In this document: positions 44,994 through 53,586 of the stretch, piece after piece
Layout of the letters: every line of letters starts with the position of its first letter
Numbering within the stretch: position 1 is the stretch's first letter
Assembly (NCBI GenBank): GCA_046094505.1
Contig: JBJTHN010000010.1
Span: forward strand, 41,879-105,878
Reading direction: 5' to 3'
Length of the DNA: 64,000 nt
Source: RFTU01 sp046094505
Lineage (GTDB): Bacteria > Pseudomonadota > Gammaproteobacteria > Burkholderiales > Burkholderiaceae_C
Translations under genes and position numbers: made by a program
Notes under the pieces: model-generated
Databases searched by the model: none
What the model was told of the DNA's origin: nothing
The model's input: only the letters and a program-made list of their open reading frames with translations

Positions 44994-46361
44994 ATGAACG
45001 TTTCCGCCCTGACTGCCCTTTCTCCACTGGACGGCCGCTACGCGCCCAAGGTGGCGGCCCTGCGCCCCTTCCTGTCTGAGTTTGGCCTCATGCACCGGCG
45101 CGTGCAGGTGGAGGTGGAGTGGTTCATCGCCCTGAGCGACGCGGGCTTTGATGAATTCAAACCCTTGAGCGAAGCCGCCCGCGGCCTGCTGCGAGGGCTG
45201 GTGCTGCGCTTTTCGGAAGCCGATGCGCAGGCCATCAAGGACATCGAGAAGACCACCAACCACGATGTGAAGGCGGTGGAGTACTGGCTCAAAGAGCGGC
45301 TGAAGGCCACCCCAGAGTTGCAAGCAGCCTCGGAGTTCGTGCACTTTGCCTGCACCAGCGAGGACATCAACAACACCAGCCACGCCCTGATGCTCAAAGG
45401 CGCGCGTGAGCAGGTGGTGCTGCCGGCCCTGGACGGTATCGTGCAGCACCTGCAGGCCATGGCGCATGAAATGGCCGACCTGCCCATGCTCAGCCGCACG
45501 CACGGGCAAACGGCCAGCCCTACCACCGTGGGCAAGGAGCTTGCCAATGTGGTGGCGCGGCTGCGCACGGCGCGCGAGCGCATTTCCCAGGTACCGTTGC
45601 CGGCCAAGATGAACGGCGCGGTGGGCAACTACAACGCCCACCTGGCAGCCTGGCCGGACTTCGATTGGGAAGGCTTTGCGCGCGGCGTCGTGGAGCAGCG
45701 CCTGGGCCTGCACTTCAATGCTTACACCATACAGATCGAGCCGCATGACGGCATGGCCGAGCTGTTCGATGCGCTCACGCGCTGCAACACGGTGCTTATC
45801 GATTTTGCTCGCGATGTGTGGGGCTACATCTCCCTGGGTTACTTCAAGCAAAGGACGAAGGAAGGCGAGATCGGCAGCAGCACCATGCCGCACAAGGTGA
45901 ACCCGATCGACTTCGAGAACGCCGAAGGCAATCTGGGCCTGGCCAATGCGATGCTCACCCACCTGTCGCAAAAGCTGCCCATCAGCCGCTGGCAGCGCGA
46001 CCTTACCGATTCCACCGTGCTGCGCAACATGGGCGTGGCCTTGGGCTACACGGTGCTGGCCTGGGACAGCCTGCAGCGCGGCTTGGGCAAACTGGAGGTC
46101 CATGAGGGGGCCCTGGCGGCCGACCTTGATGCTGCATGGGAAGTCTTGGCCGAGCCCATCCAGACGGTGATGCGCCGCTACGGCCTGCCCAACCCCTATG
46201 AGCAGTTGAAGGCCCTGACCCGAGGCAAGGCGATCACCGCGCAAGTCATGGCGGAATTCATCGATGGGCTGGCCGTGCCGGCGCATGAGAAGGTCCGGCT
46301 CAAGGCCATGACGCCCGCCTCTTACACCGGGGCGGCGGCTGCGCTGGCACGGCGCATCTGA
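44994..46361 (+). CDS. purB: Adenylosuccinate lyase
   Basis: Acts twice in purine synthesis: SAICAR to AICAR, and adenylosuccinate to AMP. The 455-residue protein is the gammaproteobacterial-type long PurB. It has KTTNHDVKAVEYWLKE, FACTSEDINNTSHALML, RTHGQTASPTTVGKELAN with the catalytic His, and the flexible signature loop SSTMPHKVNPIDFENAEGN. It is divergent from upp. Confidence 0.97.
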   Translation: MNVSALTALSPLDGRYAPKVAALRPFLSEFGLMHRRVQVEVEWFIALSDAGFDEFKPLSEAARGLLRGLVLRFSEADAQAIKDIEKTTNHDVKAVEYWLKERLKATPELQAASEFVHFACTSEDINNTSHALMLKGAREQVVLPALDGIVQHLQAMAHEMADLPMLSRTHGQTASPTTVGKELANVVARLRTARERISQVPLPAKMNGAVGNYNAHLAAWPDFDWEGFARGVVEQRLGLHFNAYTIQIEPHDGMAELFDALTRCNTVLIDFARDVWGYISLGYFKQRTKEGEIGSSTMPHKVNPIDFENAEGNLGLANAMLTHLSQKLPISRWQRDLTDSTVLRNMGVALGYTVLAWDSLQRGLGKLEVHEGALAADLDAAWEVLAEPIQTVMRRYGLPNPYEQLKALTRGKAITAQVMAEFIDGLAVPAHEKVRLKAMTPASYTGAAAALARRI

Positions 46362-46432
46362 GGCTGTCAGCGCACCCGTCCCTTTCATTTCACGGCGCAC
46401 CGCCGCACCCCACCGCAGGACCTTTGCCCACC

Positions 46433-47272
46433 ATGAAGTTCACCCAGATGCTCGAGGCCGTGTCCCAGCGCCAACGCTCCATGCTGTGTGTGGGCTTGGA
46501 CCCAGAGCCCTCCAAGTTCCCTGGGGCGTGGAAGGGCGACGCCGAGCGCATCTTCGACTTTTGCGCTGCCATCGTGGACGTTACCAAGGACCTGGTGTGC
46601 GCCTTCAAGCCTCAGATTGCCTACTTTGCAGCCCACCGTGCCGAAGCGCAGCTGGAGCGCCTGATGGCCCACATCAAGCGCAACGCACCGGAGGTTCCGG
46701 TCATCCTAGACGCCAAGCGCGGTGACATCGGCAGCACCGCGGAGCAGTACGCACGCGAGGCCTTTGTGCGCTACCAGGCCGATGCCGTGACCCTGTCGCC
46801 CTTCATGGGCTTTGACTCCATCGAGCCTTATCTGGCGTATTCGGACAAGGGACTGATCCTGCTGTGCCGCACGTCCAACCCCGGTGGCTCCGACCTGCAG
46901 GCGCAGCGTTTGGCCGATGGCAGCCTGCTGTATGAGCACGTGGCCCGCCTGGCAGCCGGGCCCTGGAACCGCCACGGCCAACTGGGCCTGGTGGTGGGCG
47001 CCACCTTTCCGGCCGAACTGGCACGGGTGCGGGAGCTGGCACCCACGCTGCCCCTGTTGGTGCCGGGTGTGGGTGCCCAGGGGGGTGATGCAGCGGCCAC
47101 GGTCAAGGCTGCCGCGCGGCCCGGCGGTGCGCTGATGGTGAACTCATCCCGAGCCGTGCTGTACGCCTCTTCAAGCGAGGACTTCGCGACGGCCGCGCGG
47201 GCGGTGGCCCGCCAGACCCGCGAGGCCTTGAACGCGGCTTTGCAGCCCGCCGCCGGCCTACCGCACGCCTAA
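46433..47272 (+). CDS. pyrF: Orotidine 5'-phosphate decarboxylase (type 2)
   Basis: Last step of UMP synthesis. The 279-residue protein is the longer subfamily 2 form: LCVGLDPEPSKFPGAW, CAFKPQIAYFAAHRAE, and the catalytic PVILDAKRGDIGSTAEQYA with the Lys-Asp network. The ATG at 46433 is preferred over a TTG nine bases upstream. It ends with a 4-bp overlap with the convergent M14 peptidase. Confidence 0.96.
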   Translation: MKFTQMLEAVSQRQRSMLCVGLDPEPSKFPGAWKGDAERIFDFCAAIVDVTKDLVCAFKPQIAYFAAHRAEAQLERLMAHIKRNAPEVPVILDAKRGDIGSTAEQYAREAFVRYQADAVTLSPFMGFDSIEPYLAYSDKGLILLCRTSNPGGSDLQAQRLADGSLLYEHVARLAAGPWNRHGQLGLVVGATFPAELARVRELAPTLPLLVPGVGAQGGDAAATVKAAARPGGALMVNSSRAVLYASSSEDFATAARAVARQTREALNAALQPAAGLPHA

Positions 47273-48987
47273 ACGCGCACCACGCAATTCACCGAACCCG
47301 TGCGGGAACTTCCCACGGTCACGGTGATGCTGCCCGAGCCTTCGACCAGCAGCATGAATCGGCGCTGGTGGGTATTGCCCCTCGTCCAGGGCGCGAACAT
47401 TCCAGGGCCACCGTGCAGTCCATTGCCCCAACCCTCCAGGTGGCCCAGCTGCAGCGTGGACTCGGCCGGCGCCACCACGGTGGTGCCGTCGCAGGCCCAG
47501 GTGGCGCGCAAGGGCTCGGACAAGGGCAACTGCTGAGCTGAAGGCAGCCCGCAGCTGCCCAGGTAGCCGTGGTTGGTCAGCTGCAGTTCCAGCTGGGTCA
47601 GGGCCCCCTTGCGCTCTTGCGACACCAGCTCCAGCGTGAGCCTGGGCATGAGCGCGGCCACGCGCAGGAAGGCCGCGCTTTGCTGCTCACAGGTCTGTGC
47701 CAGACGCTCGTAGGGTGGGTTCCAAACGCCCACGCGTGGGTCATAGCCGTCCACTTCCACCTCGCCGATCTGCGGATGCTGCACCTTCTTCCAGGGCTTG
47801 AACAGCCGCCCGGCGTTATGCTCGCGGTCAAACGCATGCAGCTTGCGCAAGTCGTCTCGCGTGAGGCGGCTGTAGTGCTCCACGAAGGGCTTCTTGCGCT
47901 CGATGCCCAGTTGCTTGAAGAGGTCCCACAGCTCCACCACATACGCCAGCGCGCCGCGCTGGTAGTAGGCATAGTCCGACAGGTCGCCGTGCAGGGGCTT
48001 GTCGGGTTCATAAAGAAACTCGTGATAGCCGCTGACGGTGGCGTAGCCGGTGTGCTCGGTCATCCACTCTTCAACCTGGCGGTAGATGGCCAGGTCGCCA
48101 GGGTTCATCTTGGCATCGGGCTTGTCGCCCAGCGGGCGAATCAGCACACCGCCAAAGGTGTGCAGGTTCAGCCAGACCATGATGTTCGGGTGCCGTGTGG
48201 CGAAGTCCATCACGGCGCGCGTTTCCGGCGCGCTGCCCGGGTAGTGCCCCGCGCCCATCTGCTGCGACTCGGGCGCCCAGTGATAGGGAAAGTTGCGGTT
48301 GAAGTCGTAGAGGTTGTCGTTGAGAAACTGGTGGCCTGGAATGTGGCGGCCATCAAAGTTTTCAATCACCCCTTCCGGATAGAGCTTGTAGTACGGGCCC
48401 TCGTCTTCAGCCAGGCGCGGCACCATCACCGGTGGGTTCAGGGCTTGGCCGTCTAGGCCACGCAACTCCACCAGTTCACCGTGCGGGTCTTGCACGCGCA
48501 TGTAGCCGGCCTTGCCGTCGCCGTTGATGTCTTGGTGCTTCCAGTAGGCGTGGCCCTGGTTGCTGCGGTCGTTGACGGGGCTTGAGCGCACGTAGCGGCC
48601 CGTCTTGAGCACGGCTTGCGCACCGTCGGGCGAGATGCGCGGCACCACATAGAACAGGCTCTCGCGGATGGCTTGCGCCAAGTGCGCCGGAAGGGGCTTG
48701 CCGCCCGCTTCGTTTTTGCCTTGGTGGATGCCGATCACGTCTTCGGCGATGGCCAAGGCCACACTGGAGCCGCAGACTTCACTGGCGTGCATGTTGCCGT
48801 CGACCCACACGGCCGGGCGGATGCGGTCAGGCTCGGGGCCAATGGTGATCAGCGGGATGTCGCGCCCCTGGGCGCTCGTGCCCAGGCTGGACAGGTGCAC
48901 CAGCCCAGGGTGGGCCTGAGCCCACTGCTGAAGCTGGGCGGTGAGCTCGTCGTGATCAAGGTAGTGTTGGCGGAAGGCAGCCGTCAT
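47269..48987 (-). CDS. M14-family zinc carboxypeptidase
   Basis: The 572-residue protein has an M14 catalytic domain with the zinc motif H67-x-x-E70 in VDGNMHASEVCG, a third ligand likely in VWLNLHTFGG, a substrate-binding stretch NDNLYDFNRNFPYHW, and the catalytic Glu in AYVVELWDL. A C-terminal beta-domain of about 150 residues follows (VEGSGSITVTVGSSRTG). No signal peptide is seen, so it is probably cytoplasmic. The ATG at 48987 is preferred to an upstream TTG. Substrate unknown; peptide transport genes lie nearby. Confidence 0.88.
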   Translation of the reverse strand: MTAAFRQHYLDHDELTAQLQQWAQAHPGLVHLSSLGTSAQGRDIPLITIGPEPDRIRPAVWVDGNMHASEVCGSSVALAIAEDVIGIHQGKNEAGGKPLPAHLAQAIRESLFYVVPRISPDGAQAVLKTGRYVRSSPVNDRSNQGHAYWKHQDINGDGKAGYMRVQDPHGELVELRGLDGQALNPPVMVPRLAEDEGPYYKLYPEGVIENFDGRHIPGHQFLNDNLYDFNRNFPYHWAPESQQMGAGHYPGSAPETRAVMDFATRHPNIMVWLNLHTFGGVLIRPLGDKPDAKMNPGDLAIYRQVEEWMTEHTGYATVSGYHEFLYEPDKPLHGDLSDYAYYQRGALAYVVELWDLFKQLGIERKKPFVEHYSRLTRDDLRKLHAFDREHNAGRLFKPWKKVQHPQIGEVEVDGYDPRVGVWNPPYERLAQTCEQQSAAFLRVAALMPRLTLELVSQERKGALTQLELQLTNHGYLGSCGLPSAQQLPLSEPLRATWACDGTTVVAPAESTLQLGHLEGWGNGLHGGPGMFAPWTRGNTHQRRFMLLVEGSGSITVTVGSSRTGSVNCVVRV

Positions 48988-49071
48988 GGATGCATCGTGG
49001 GTTGTCAGGTTCAAAGGCCGCTTCCAGGCTGGCGCGGGGCCGGCATGGGGCTCGGCGTGTGTCCGCGAGGC

Positions 49072-50094
49072 TCAGTCCACTTTGGCGCCGGAGGCCTTGA
49101 CCACGGCGGCCCACTTGCGCGTTTCCGCTTCGATCAGGCTCGCGAACTCGGCGCTGGTGATGCCGCTGGGAATGGCACCTTGTGCCTGCAGACGTTCCTT
49201 CAAGGCGGGTGTGCCCATGGCCTTGGCCGCTTCCTGCTGAATGCGGTTGACGATGTCCATGGGCGTGCCGGCTGGCGCCAGAAGGCCAAACCAGCTGGAG
49301 GCCTCATAGCCCTTGAGCGCCGGCCCGCCGGCCTCCTCCACCGTGGGTACATCGGGCAGAGCTGATGAGCGCACCGCGCTGGTCACCGCCAGGGCCTTGA
49401 GCTTGCCGCTCTTGATGTGCGGCATGGAGGAGGGCAGGTTATCGAACATCAGGTCCACGTTGCCACCCATGAGGTCGATGAGCGCCGGGCCTGAGCCGCG
49501 ATAGGGGAAATGGACCATGAAGGTGCCGGTCATGCTCTTGAAGAGTTCGCCGGCCAGGTGGATGGACGTGCCATTGCCACTGGAGGCCATGTTGAGCTTG
49601 CCGGGGTTGCCCTTGGCGTAGCGGATGAGGTCTGCAACCGAGTTGATTTGGTGGCGCTGCGCCAGCGCGGGGTTGATCACCAACACATTGGGGACGCCCG
49701 CCACCAGCGTCACCGGGATGAAGTCCTTGATGGGGTCGTAGGGCAGCTTCGGATAAAGCGAGGCATTGATGCTGTGTGTGCCCACGGTGCCCATGAGCAG
49801 GTGGTGGCCGTCGTTGGGAGACTTGGCCACATCGGCTGAACCCACGTTGCCGCCGGCGCCGGACTTGTTTTCCACCACGAAGGGCTGGCCGAAGGCCCGT
49901 TGGAGCTCCGGGGCCATGGCGCGGGCCAAGATGTCGGTGGTGCCGGCGGCCGGGAAGGGCACGACGATGCGCACGGGCTTGCTGGGCCAGGCCGACTGCG
50001 CCAGTGCCGAGCTCGGCAGCAAGCCTGAGAGGCTGGTCATGGGCAGGCCGGCGGCGGCCAGCAGGAGTCGGCGGCGGGGGTGCTTCATGGTCAT
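49072..50094 (-). CDS. Bug/TctC-family tripartite tricarboxylate transporter binding protein 1
   Basis: Periplasmic binding protein of 340 residues. The signal peptide (MTMKHPRRRLLLAAAGLP...SALAQS) has an Arg cluster. The mature part follows the Bug pattern: WPSKPVRIVVPFPAAGTTDI, VENKSGAGGNVGSADVAKSP, LPYDPIKDFIPVTLV, and PTVEEAG. The Bug fold binds carboxylates or similar small molecules. The start at 50094 has GGAG five bases upstream. It is divergent from a second Bug gene. No TctA/TctB membrane genes are adjacent. Confidence 0.91.
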   Translation of the reverse strand: MTMKHPRRRLLLAAAGLPMTSLSGLLPSSALAQSAWPSKPVRIVVPFPAAGTTDILARAMAPELQRAFGQPFVVENKSGAGGNVGSADVAKSPNDGHHLLMGTVGTHSINASLYPKLPYDPIKDFIPVTLVAGVPNVLVINPALAQRHQINSVADLIRYAKGNPGKLNMASSGNGTSIHLAGELFKSMTGTFMVHFPYRGSGPALIDLMGGNVDLMFDNLPSSMPHIKSGKLKALAVTSAVRSSALPDVPTVEEAGGPALKGYEASSWFGLLAPAGTPMDIVNRIQQEAAKAMGTPALKERLQAQGAIPSGITSAEFASLIEAETRKWAAVVKASGAKVD

Positions 50095-50215
50095 GTGTTC
50101 TCCAGCAGCGTTTGTGCCTAGTGTGCCCCAAGAGGCAGGGCAAGCCCGGGTTGCGGGGCCGTTCAACGGGGACGATCCTCACGGGGTTTTCACGGGTTCA
50201 TGAAGGGAGTGTTGA

Positions 50216-51187
50216 ATGATCCGACGTCGTGCCCTTTTGCAGACGGCCGCGGCCTGCAGCCTGCTGCCCCTGTCGGCTGTGGTGCGGGCCCAGGCGGCCT
50301 GGCCCAGCCAGCCCATCAAACTGCTGATTGCCTTTCCGGCCGGTGGCCCCACCGACATCACCATGCGCGTGCTGGCGGAAAACGCCTCTCGCCTGCTGGG
50401 GCAAACCGTGTTGGTGGAGAACCGGCCTGGCGCGGGCGGCACGCTGCCGGCCCAGCAGATGCAGCAGTCCCGCCCGGATGGCCACACGCTGGCACAGGTG
50501 CCGCTGGGTGTGTTTCGCATGCCCTACACGCAAAAGATGAGCTGGGACCCGCTCAAGGACCTGAGCTACATCATTGGCGTGACCGGATATGCCTTCGGCC
50601 TGGTGGTGCCCACGGATTCACCGATCAAGACCTGGGCCGATTTCGTGGCCTATGCGAAGGCCAATCCGGGCCGGCTGTCGTATGGATCCACTGGCGTGCT
50701 GACCAGCCCGCACCTGACCATGGAGGACATCGCCATGCGGGTGGGCGTGGAGCTCAACCACATCCCCTTCAAGGGCAGTGCCGACTTGATGCAGGCCATC
50801 CTGGGCGGCCAGATCATGGCGGCGGCCGACTCCACGGGCTTTGCGCCGCACGTGGCCAGTGGGCGGCTTCGGGCGCTCAACACCTGGGGGGCGCAGCGCC
50901 TGCCCAAGTTCCCCGACGTACCCACCCTCACCGAACTGGGCATTCCCCTGGTGCAGGCCTCCCCTTATGGAATTGCAGGCCCCAGGGGCATGGACCCGAG
51001 CTTGGTGCAGCGCATCCACGATGTCTTCAAGCAAGCGATGGAGCAGCCCTCGCACGTGGAGGTGCTGGCCCGCTATGACCAGGCCCTGATGCACATGAAC
51101 CCACAGCAGTACCTGCGCTTTGCGGAAGACACCTTCCGCCGTGAAAAGGCCCTGGTGGAACGCTTGGGCCTGGCCAAGCCCAGCTGA
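50216..51187 (+). CDS. Bug/TctC-family binding protein 2
   Basis: Binding protein of 323 residues with signal peptide MIRRRALLQTAAACSLLPLS. Mature motifs are WPSQPIKLLIAFPAGGPTDI, VENRPGAGGTLPAQQM, WDPLKDLSYIIGVTGY and PTLTELGIPLV. An AAGGGAG RBS precedes the ATG. A third family member follows 58 bp downstream on the same strand. Ligand not predictable. Confidence 0.91.
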   Translation: MIRRRALLQTAAACSLLPLSAVVRAQAAWPSQPIKLLIAFPAGGPTDITMRVLAENASRLLGQTVLVENRPGAGGTLPAQQMQQSRPDGHTLAQVPLGVFRMPYTQKMSWDPLKDLSYIIGVTGYAFGLVVPTDSPIKTWADFVAYAKANPGRLSYGSTGVLTSPHLTMEDIAMRVGVELNHIPFKGSADLMQAILGGQIMAAADSTGFAPHVASGRLRALNTWGAQRLPKFPDVPTLTELGIPLVQASPYGIAGPRGMDPSLVQRIHDVFKQAMEQPSHVEVLARYDQALMHMNPQQYLRFAEDTFRREKALVERLGLAKPS

Positions 51188-51245
51188 AGCCCAGCCCGCA
51201 CCACGACACGCGCGGCACCATCCCTAGACCGTTGGAGTAGCCCTC

Positions 51246-52256
51246 TTGAAGCATGCATCTGTTGCCAACCCCATTCGCCGCTGGATCGGCCGCTGCGGCG
51301 TAGCCCTGGCTGCGGCCCTGGCGCTGGCCCCTGACCTTTCGCAGGCCCAGCAGGCGTGGCCGGGCGCCAAGCCCATTCGCTTTGTGGTGCCCTTTGCCGC
51401 CGGCAGTGCCACCGACCAGGTGGCGCGCGCCTTCGGGCAGAAGGTGGGCGAGGCCTTGGGCGCCACCGTGGTGGTGGAAAACCGGCCAGGGGCCAACGGC
51501 ATGTTGGGCGCGGCCGAGGTGGCCAAAGCCGCCCCCGACGGCTACACCATTCTGATCGGCACCAACAGCACGAATGCGGCGCTGAAGTCGCTCATGAAAA
51601 CCCTGCCCTATGACCAAGACACGGCCTTTGCACCGGTGGCCTACCTGGGGCAGGTGCCGCTGATCGTGGCGGTGAACAACGAGGTGCCGGTGCGCACCCT
51701 GAAGGACCTGGTGGACCTGGCCAAGAGCAAGCCGCCCGGGCACATCACCTTTGCCAGTGCCAGCACCTCACAGCTGGTGTCTTCCGAGATGTTGGCCAGC
51801 ATGGCGGGCATCAAGATGACCAACATCCCGTTCAAGAGTGGGCCTGATGCCATGACCAACCTCATCGGCGGCCAGGTGATGATGTTCACCGCCGATTTCG
51901 CCGTGACGGTGCCCCAGGTGCGCGCGGCTAAGATCCGCGGCCTGGCGGTGACCTCGATGAAGCGGTCGGCCGCTGTGCCCGACCTGCCCACCGTCAACGA
52001 GGCGCTGGGCCTGAAGGACTACGAGCTGATCGCCTACTTTGCCGCTTTTGCGCCTGCCGGCACGCCGGCCGAAGTGGTCACGCGGCTCAATGCGGCCTTC
52101 AATGCTGGCGCCGCCGCGCGTGATGTGCAGGAGCGCTTTGCCAACATCGGCTTCATCACCGAGCCCGGGCCGCCCTCGGCCCTGGCCGAGCGCACCCGTG
52201 TGGAAACGGCCAAGTGGGCCCGCGTGATTCGTGAGGCCAAGATCGAGATTCAGTGA
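51246..52256 (+). CDS. Bug/TctC-family binding protein 3
   Basis: Binding protein of 336 residues starting at a TTG (no in-frame ATG is nearby; GGAG lies 12 bases upstream). The signal peptide ends in LALAPDLSQAQQ. Mature motifs are KPIRFVVPFAAGSATDQVAR, VENRPGANGMLGAAEVAK, LPYDQDTAFAPVAYLGQ and PTVNEALG. It is only distantly similar to its two neighbours, so the three genes are not a recent duplication. Its end overlaps the convergent DUF3047 gene by 7 bp. Confidence 0.9.
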   Translation: MKHASVANPIRRWIGRCGVALAAALALAPDLSQAQQAWPGAKPIRFVVPFAAGSATDQVARAFGQKVGEALGATVVVENRPGANGMLGAAEVAKAAPDGYTILIGTNSTNAALKSLMKTLPYDQDTAFAPVAYLGQVPLIVAVNNEVPVRTLKDLVDLAKSKPPGHITFASASTSQLVSSEMLASMAGIKMTNIPFKSGPDAMTNLIGGQVMMFTADFAVTVPQVRAAKIRGLAVTSMKRSAAVPDLPTVNEALGLKDYELIAYFAAFAPAGTPAEVVTRLNAAFNAGAAARDVQERFANIGFITEPGPPSALAERTRVETAKWARVIREAKIEIQ

Positions 52257-52972
52257 GGCGCGCCCCACTGAACCGGCCCGAACCAGGTCATGCTCCGGCT
52301 CTGGGTGTTGTCGCTGTCGCTCATGACCGCCACCGACACCAGCGGGCCGGGCTCTTCATGAAAGGCCCGCCGGAAGTCTTCGGCCAGGTTGCGCTGATGG
52401 TCGCGCCAACGGCGCAGGTGCTGAGGGCCTGAGTCCACCACGATCTTGCGGATGCGGTCGGTTCGGGGGTTGACCACCACGGTGCCCACCGGCAGCAGGG
52501 GGTCCCACACGTACATCAGCGTGGCAAAGGGCGGCGCCTCACCCGTGAGCGTTTCGGCCAGGTCGAAGAGGCTGCGGTTGCGGGCGGACAGGCGTTGACG
52601 GTCACCATCGAAGCCGAACACCACACGCGCCGGTGAGTCCTCCAGGTGGGCCTGCGCCACCGAGGCGTGGGGAATCAGGTCTTGCACCCACCAGGAAAAA
52701 CGCACCTGCTGCGGTACGTCCTGCGCCGGGTTCAGCCGCTTGCGCCACAGGCTGGCCGACTGCTGCGAGTCGGCCTGCAGGGCGGTGCGGCCCTCTTTGT
52801 GTGTCCAGCGGTAGTGCGTGGACGGCTTACCGGGCAGGGTCTGCTGCCGCCAGCCGTCGGCGGCCGGGGGCGGCGCGGTGGCGCAGCCCGACAGCAGGGC
52901 GACCAACACGGTGGCCACCAGGGCCGAACCCCTGGCATGGGCCGTGTCAGCACAGGACATCTTCAATCGCAT
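52250..52972 (-). CDS. DUF3047 lipoprotein
   Basis: The 240-residue protein has a lipoprotein signal with lipobox LLSGCAT. The body contains VRFSWWVQDLIPHA, ARVVFGFDGDRQRLSARN, ATLMYVWD and SVAVMSDSDNTQSRSMTWFG, which I recognise as the DUF3047 pattern. That family has no assigned function. Starts at 52972 or 52960 are both possible. It stands alone between a Bug gene and a VOC gene. Confidence 0.8.
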   Translation of the reverse strand: MRLKMSCADTAHARGSALVATVLVALLSGCATAPPPAADGWRQQTLPGKPSTHYRWTHKEGRTALQADSQQSASLWRKRLNPAQDVPQQVRFSWWVQDLIPHASVAQAHLEDSPARVVFGFDGDRQRLSARNRSLFDLAETLTGEAPPFATLMYVWDPLLPVGTVVVNPRTDRIRKIVVDSGPQHLRRWRDHQRNLAEDFRRAFHEEPGPLVSVAVMSDSDNTQSRSMTWFGPVQWGAPH

Positions 52973-53040
52973 GGTCGTTCCTCAACAGGGCCACTGGGCC
53001 AGGGACTGAGGGTTCAGATACGAACGCCGCGCAGAAGTTC

Positions 53041-53406
53041 TCAGGTGCTGATGGCGCTGGTGAAGGTCAGCCGGTTCCCGAACGGATCGGTCACCGTGAA
53101 GTCACGCGTTCCCCAGGGCTGGTCTTGCACCTGCGGCCGTGCATGGGGGTATTGCTTGGCCAGCAGTTCGGCACACAGGGTGTCTACGTCGCTCACGCCG
53201 ATACGCATAGAGCTGCCGGGGCAAGCGTCGCCATGGTGCTCGGACAGGTGCAGCTGACACCCATCGCGCACCACGCCCATGTACAGCGGCGCACCGTCGT
53301 GGAAGCGGTGCTCGAACAGCACCCGAAAGCCCAGGAAGTCCACATAGAAGGCGCGTGCCTTGGCCTCATCAAAACTGCGCAGGATGGGGGTGGTTTGTTG
53401 GAGCAT
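53041..53406 (-). CDS. VOC-family (glyoxalase/bleomycin-resistance-like) protein
   Basis: A small single-domain protein of 121 residues with the betaalphabetabetabeta pattern twice. It has the family text ARAFYVDFLGFRVLFEHRF, MGVVRDGCQLHLSEHHGD, MRIGVSDVDTLCAELLAK and RDFTVTDPFGNRLTF, with likely metal ligands His/Glu in HLSEHH. This form resembles bleomycin-resistance-like proteins with SEHHGD, but enzymatic activity is unknown. Confidence 0.85.
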   Translation of the reverse strand: MLQQTTPILRSFDEAKARAFYVDFLGFRVLFEHRFHDGAPLYMGVVRDGCQLHLSEHHGDACPGSSMRIGVSDVDTLCAELLAKQYPHARPQVQDQPWGTRDFTVTDPFGNRLTFTSAIST

Positions 53407-53451
53407 GGTCTTGGAGATGAAAAAAGCGAGGGTGCTTGGAACAGGTAGCCT

Positions 53452-53586
53452 TCAGCGTTGAAACACCGCCAGCAGGACGCCGGCGGCCACGAAGAGGCCA
53501 CCAAAGACGTGGTACAGCATACGCTGCTGTGCCGGCGAATTTAGCGCCCGCAGCACCCGCGCAGCCAGCGCGGTGTAGCCGGGTGC
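53452..53586 (-). pseudogene. Remnant of a LysE-family exporter (C-terminal 44 codons)
   Basis: Directly behind the TGA of the fused ATPase, in the same frame, 44 codons read YTALAARVLRALNSPAQQRM then LYHVFGGLFVAAGVLLAVFQ and end in a stop. The hydrophobic segment GGLFVAAGVLLAVF and its basic approach look like the last helix of a LysE/RhtB translocator. There is no start codon or upstream part, so it would be the relic of a deletion that placed the ABC operon here. The similarity is from memory and the piece is short. Confidence 0.45.
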
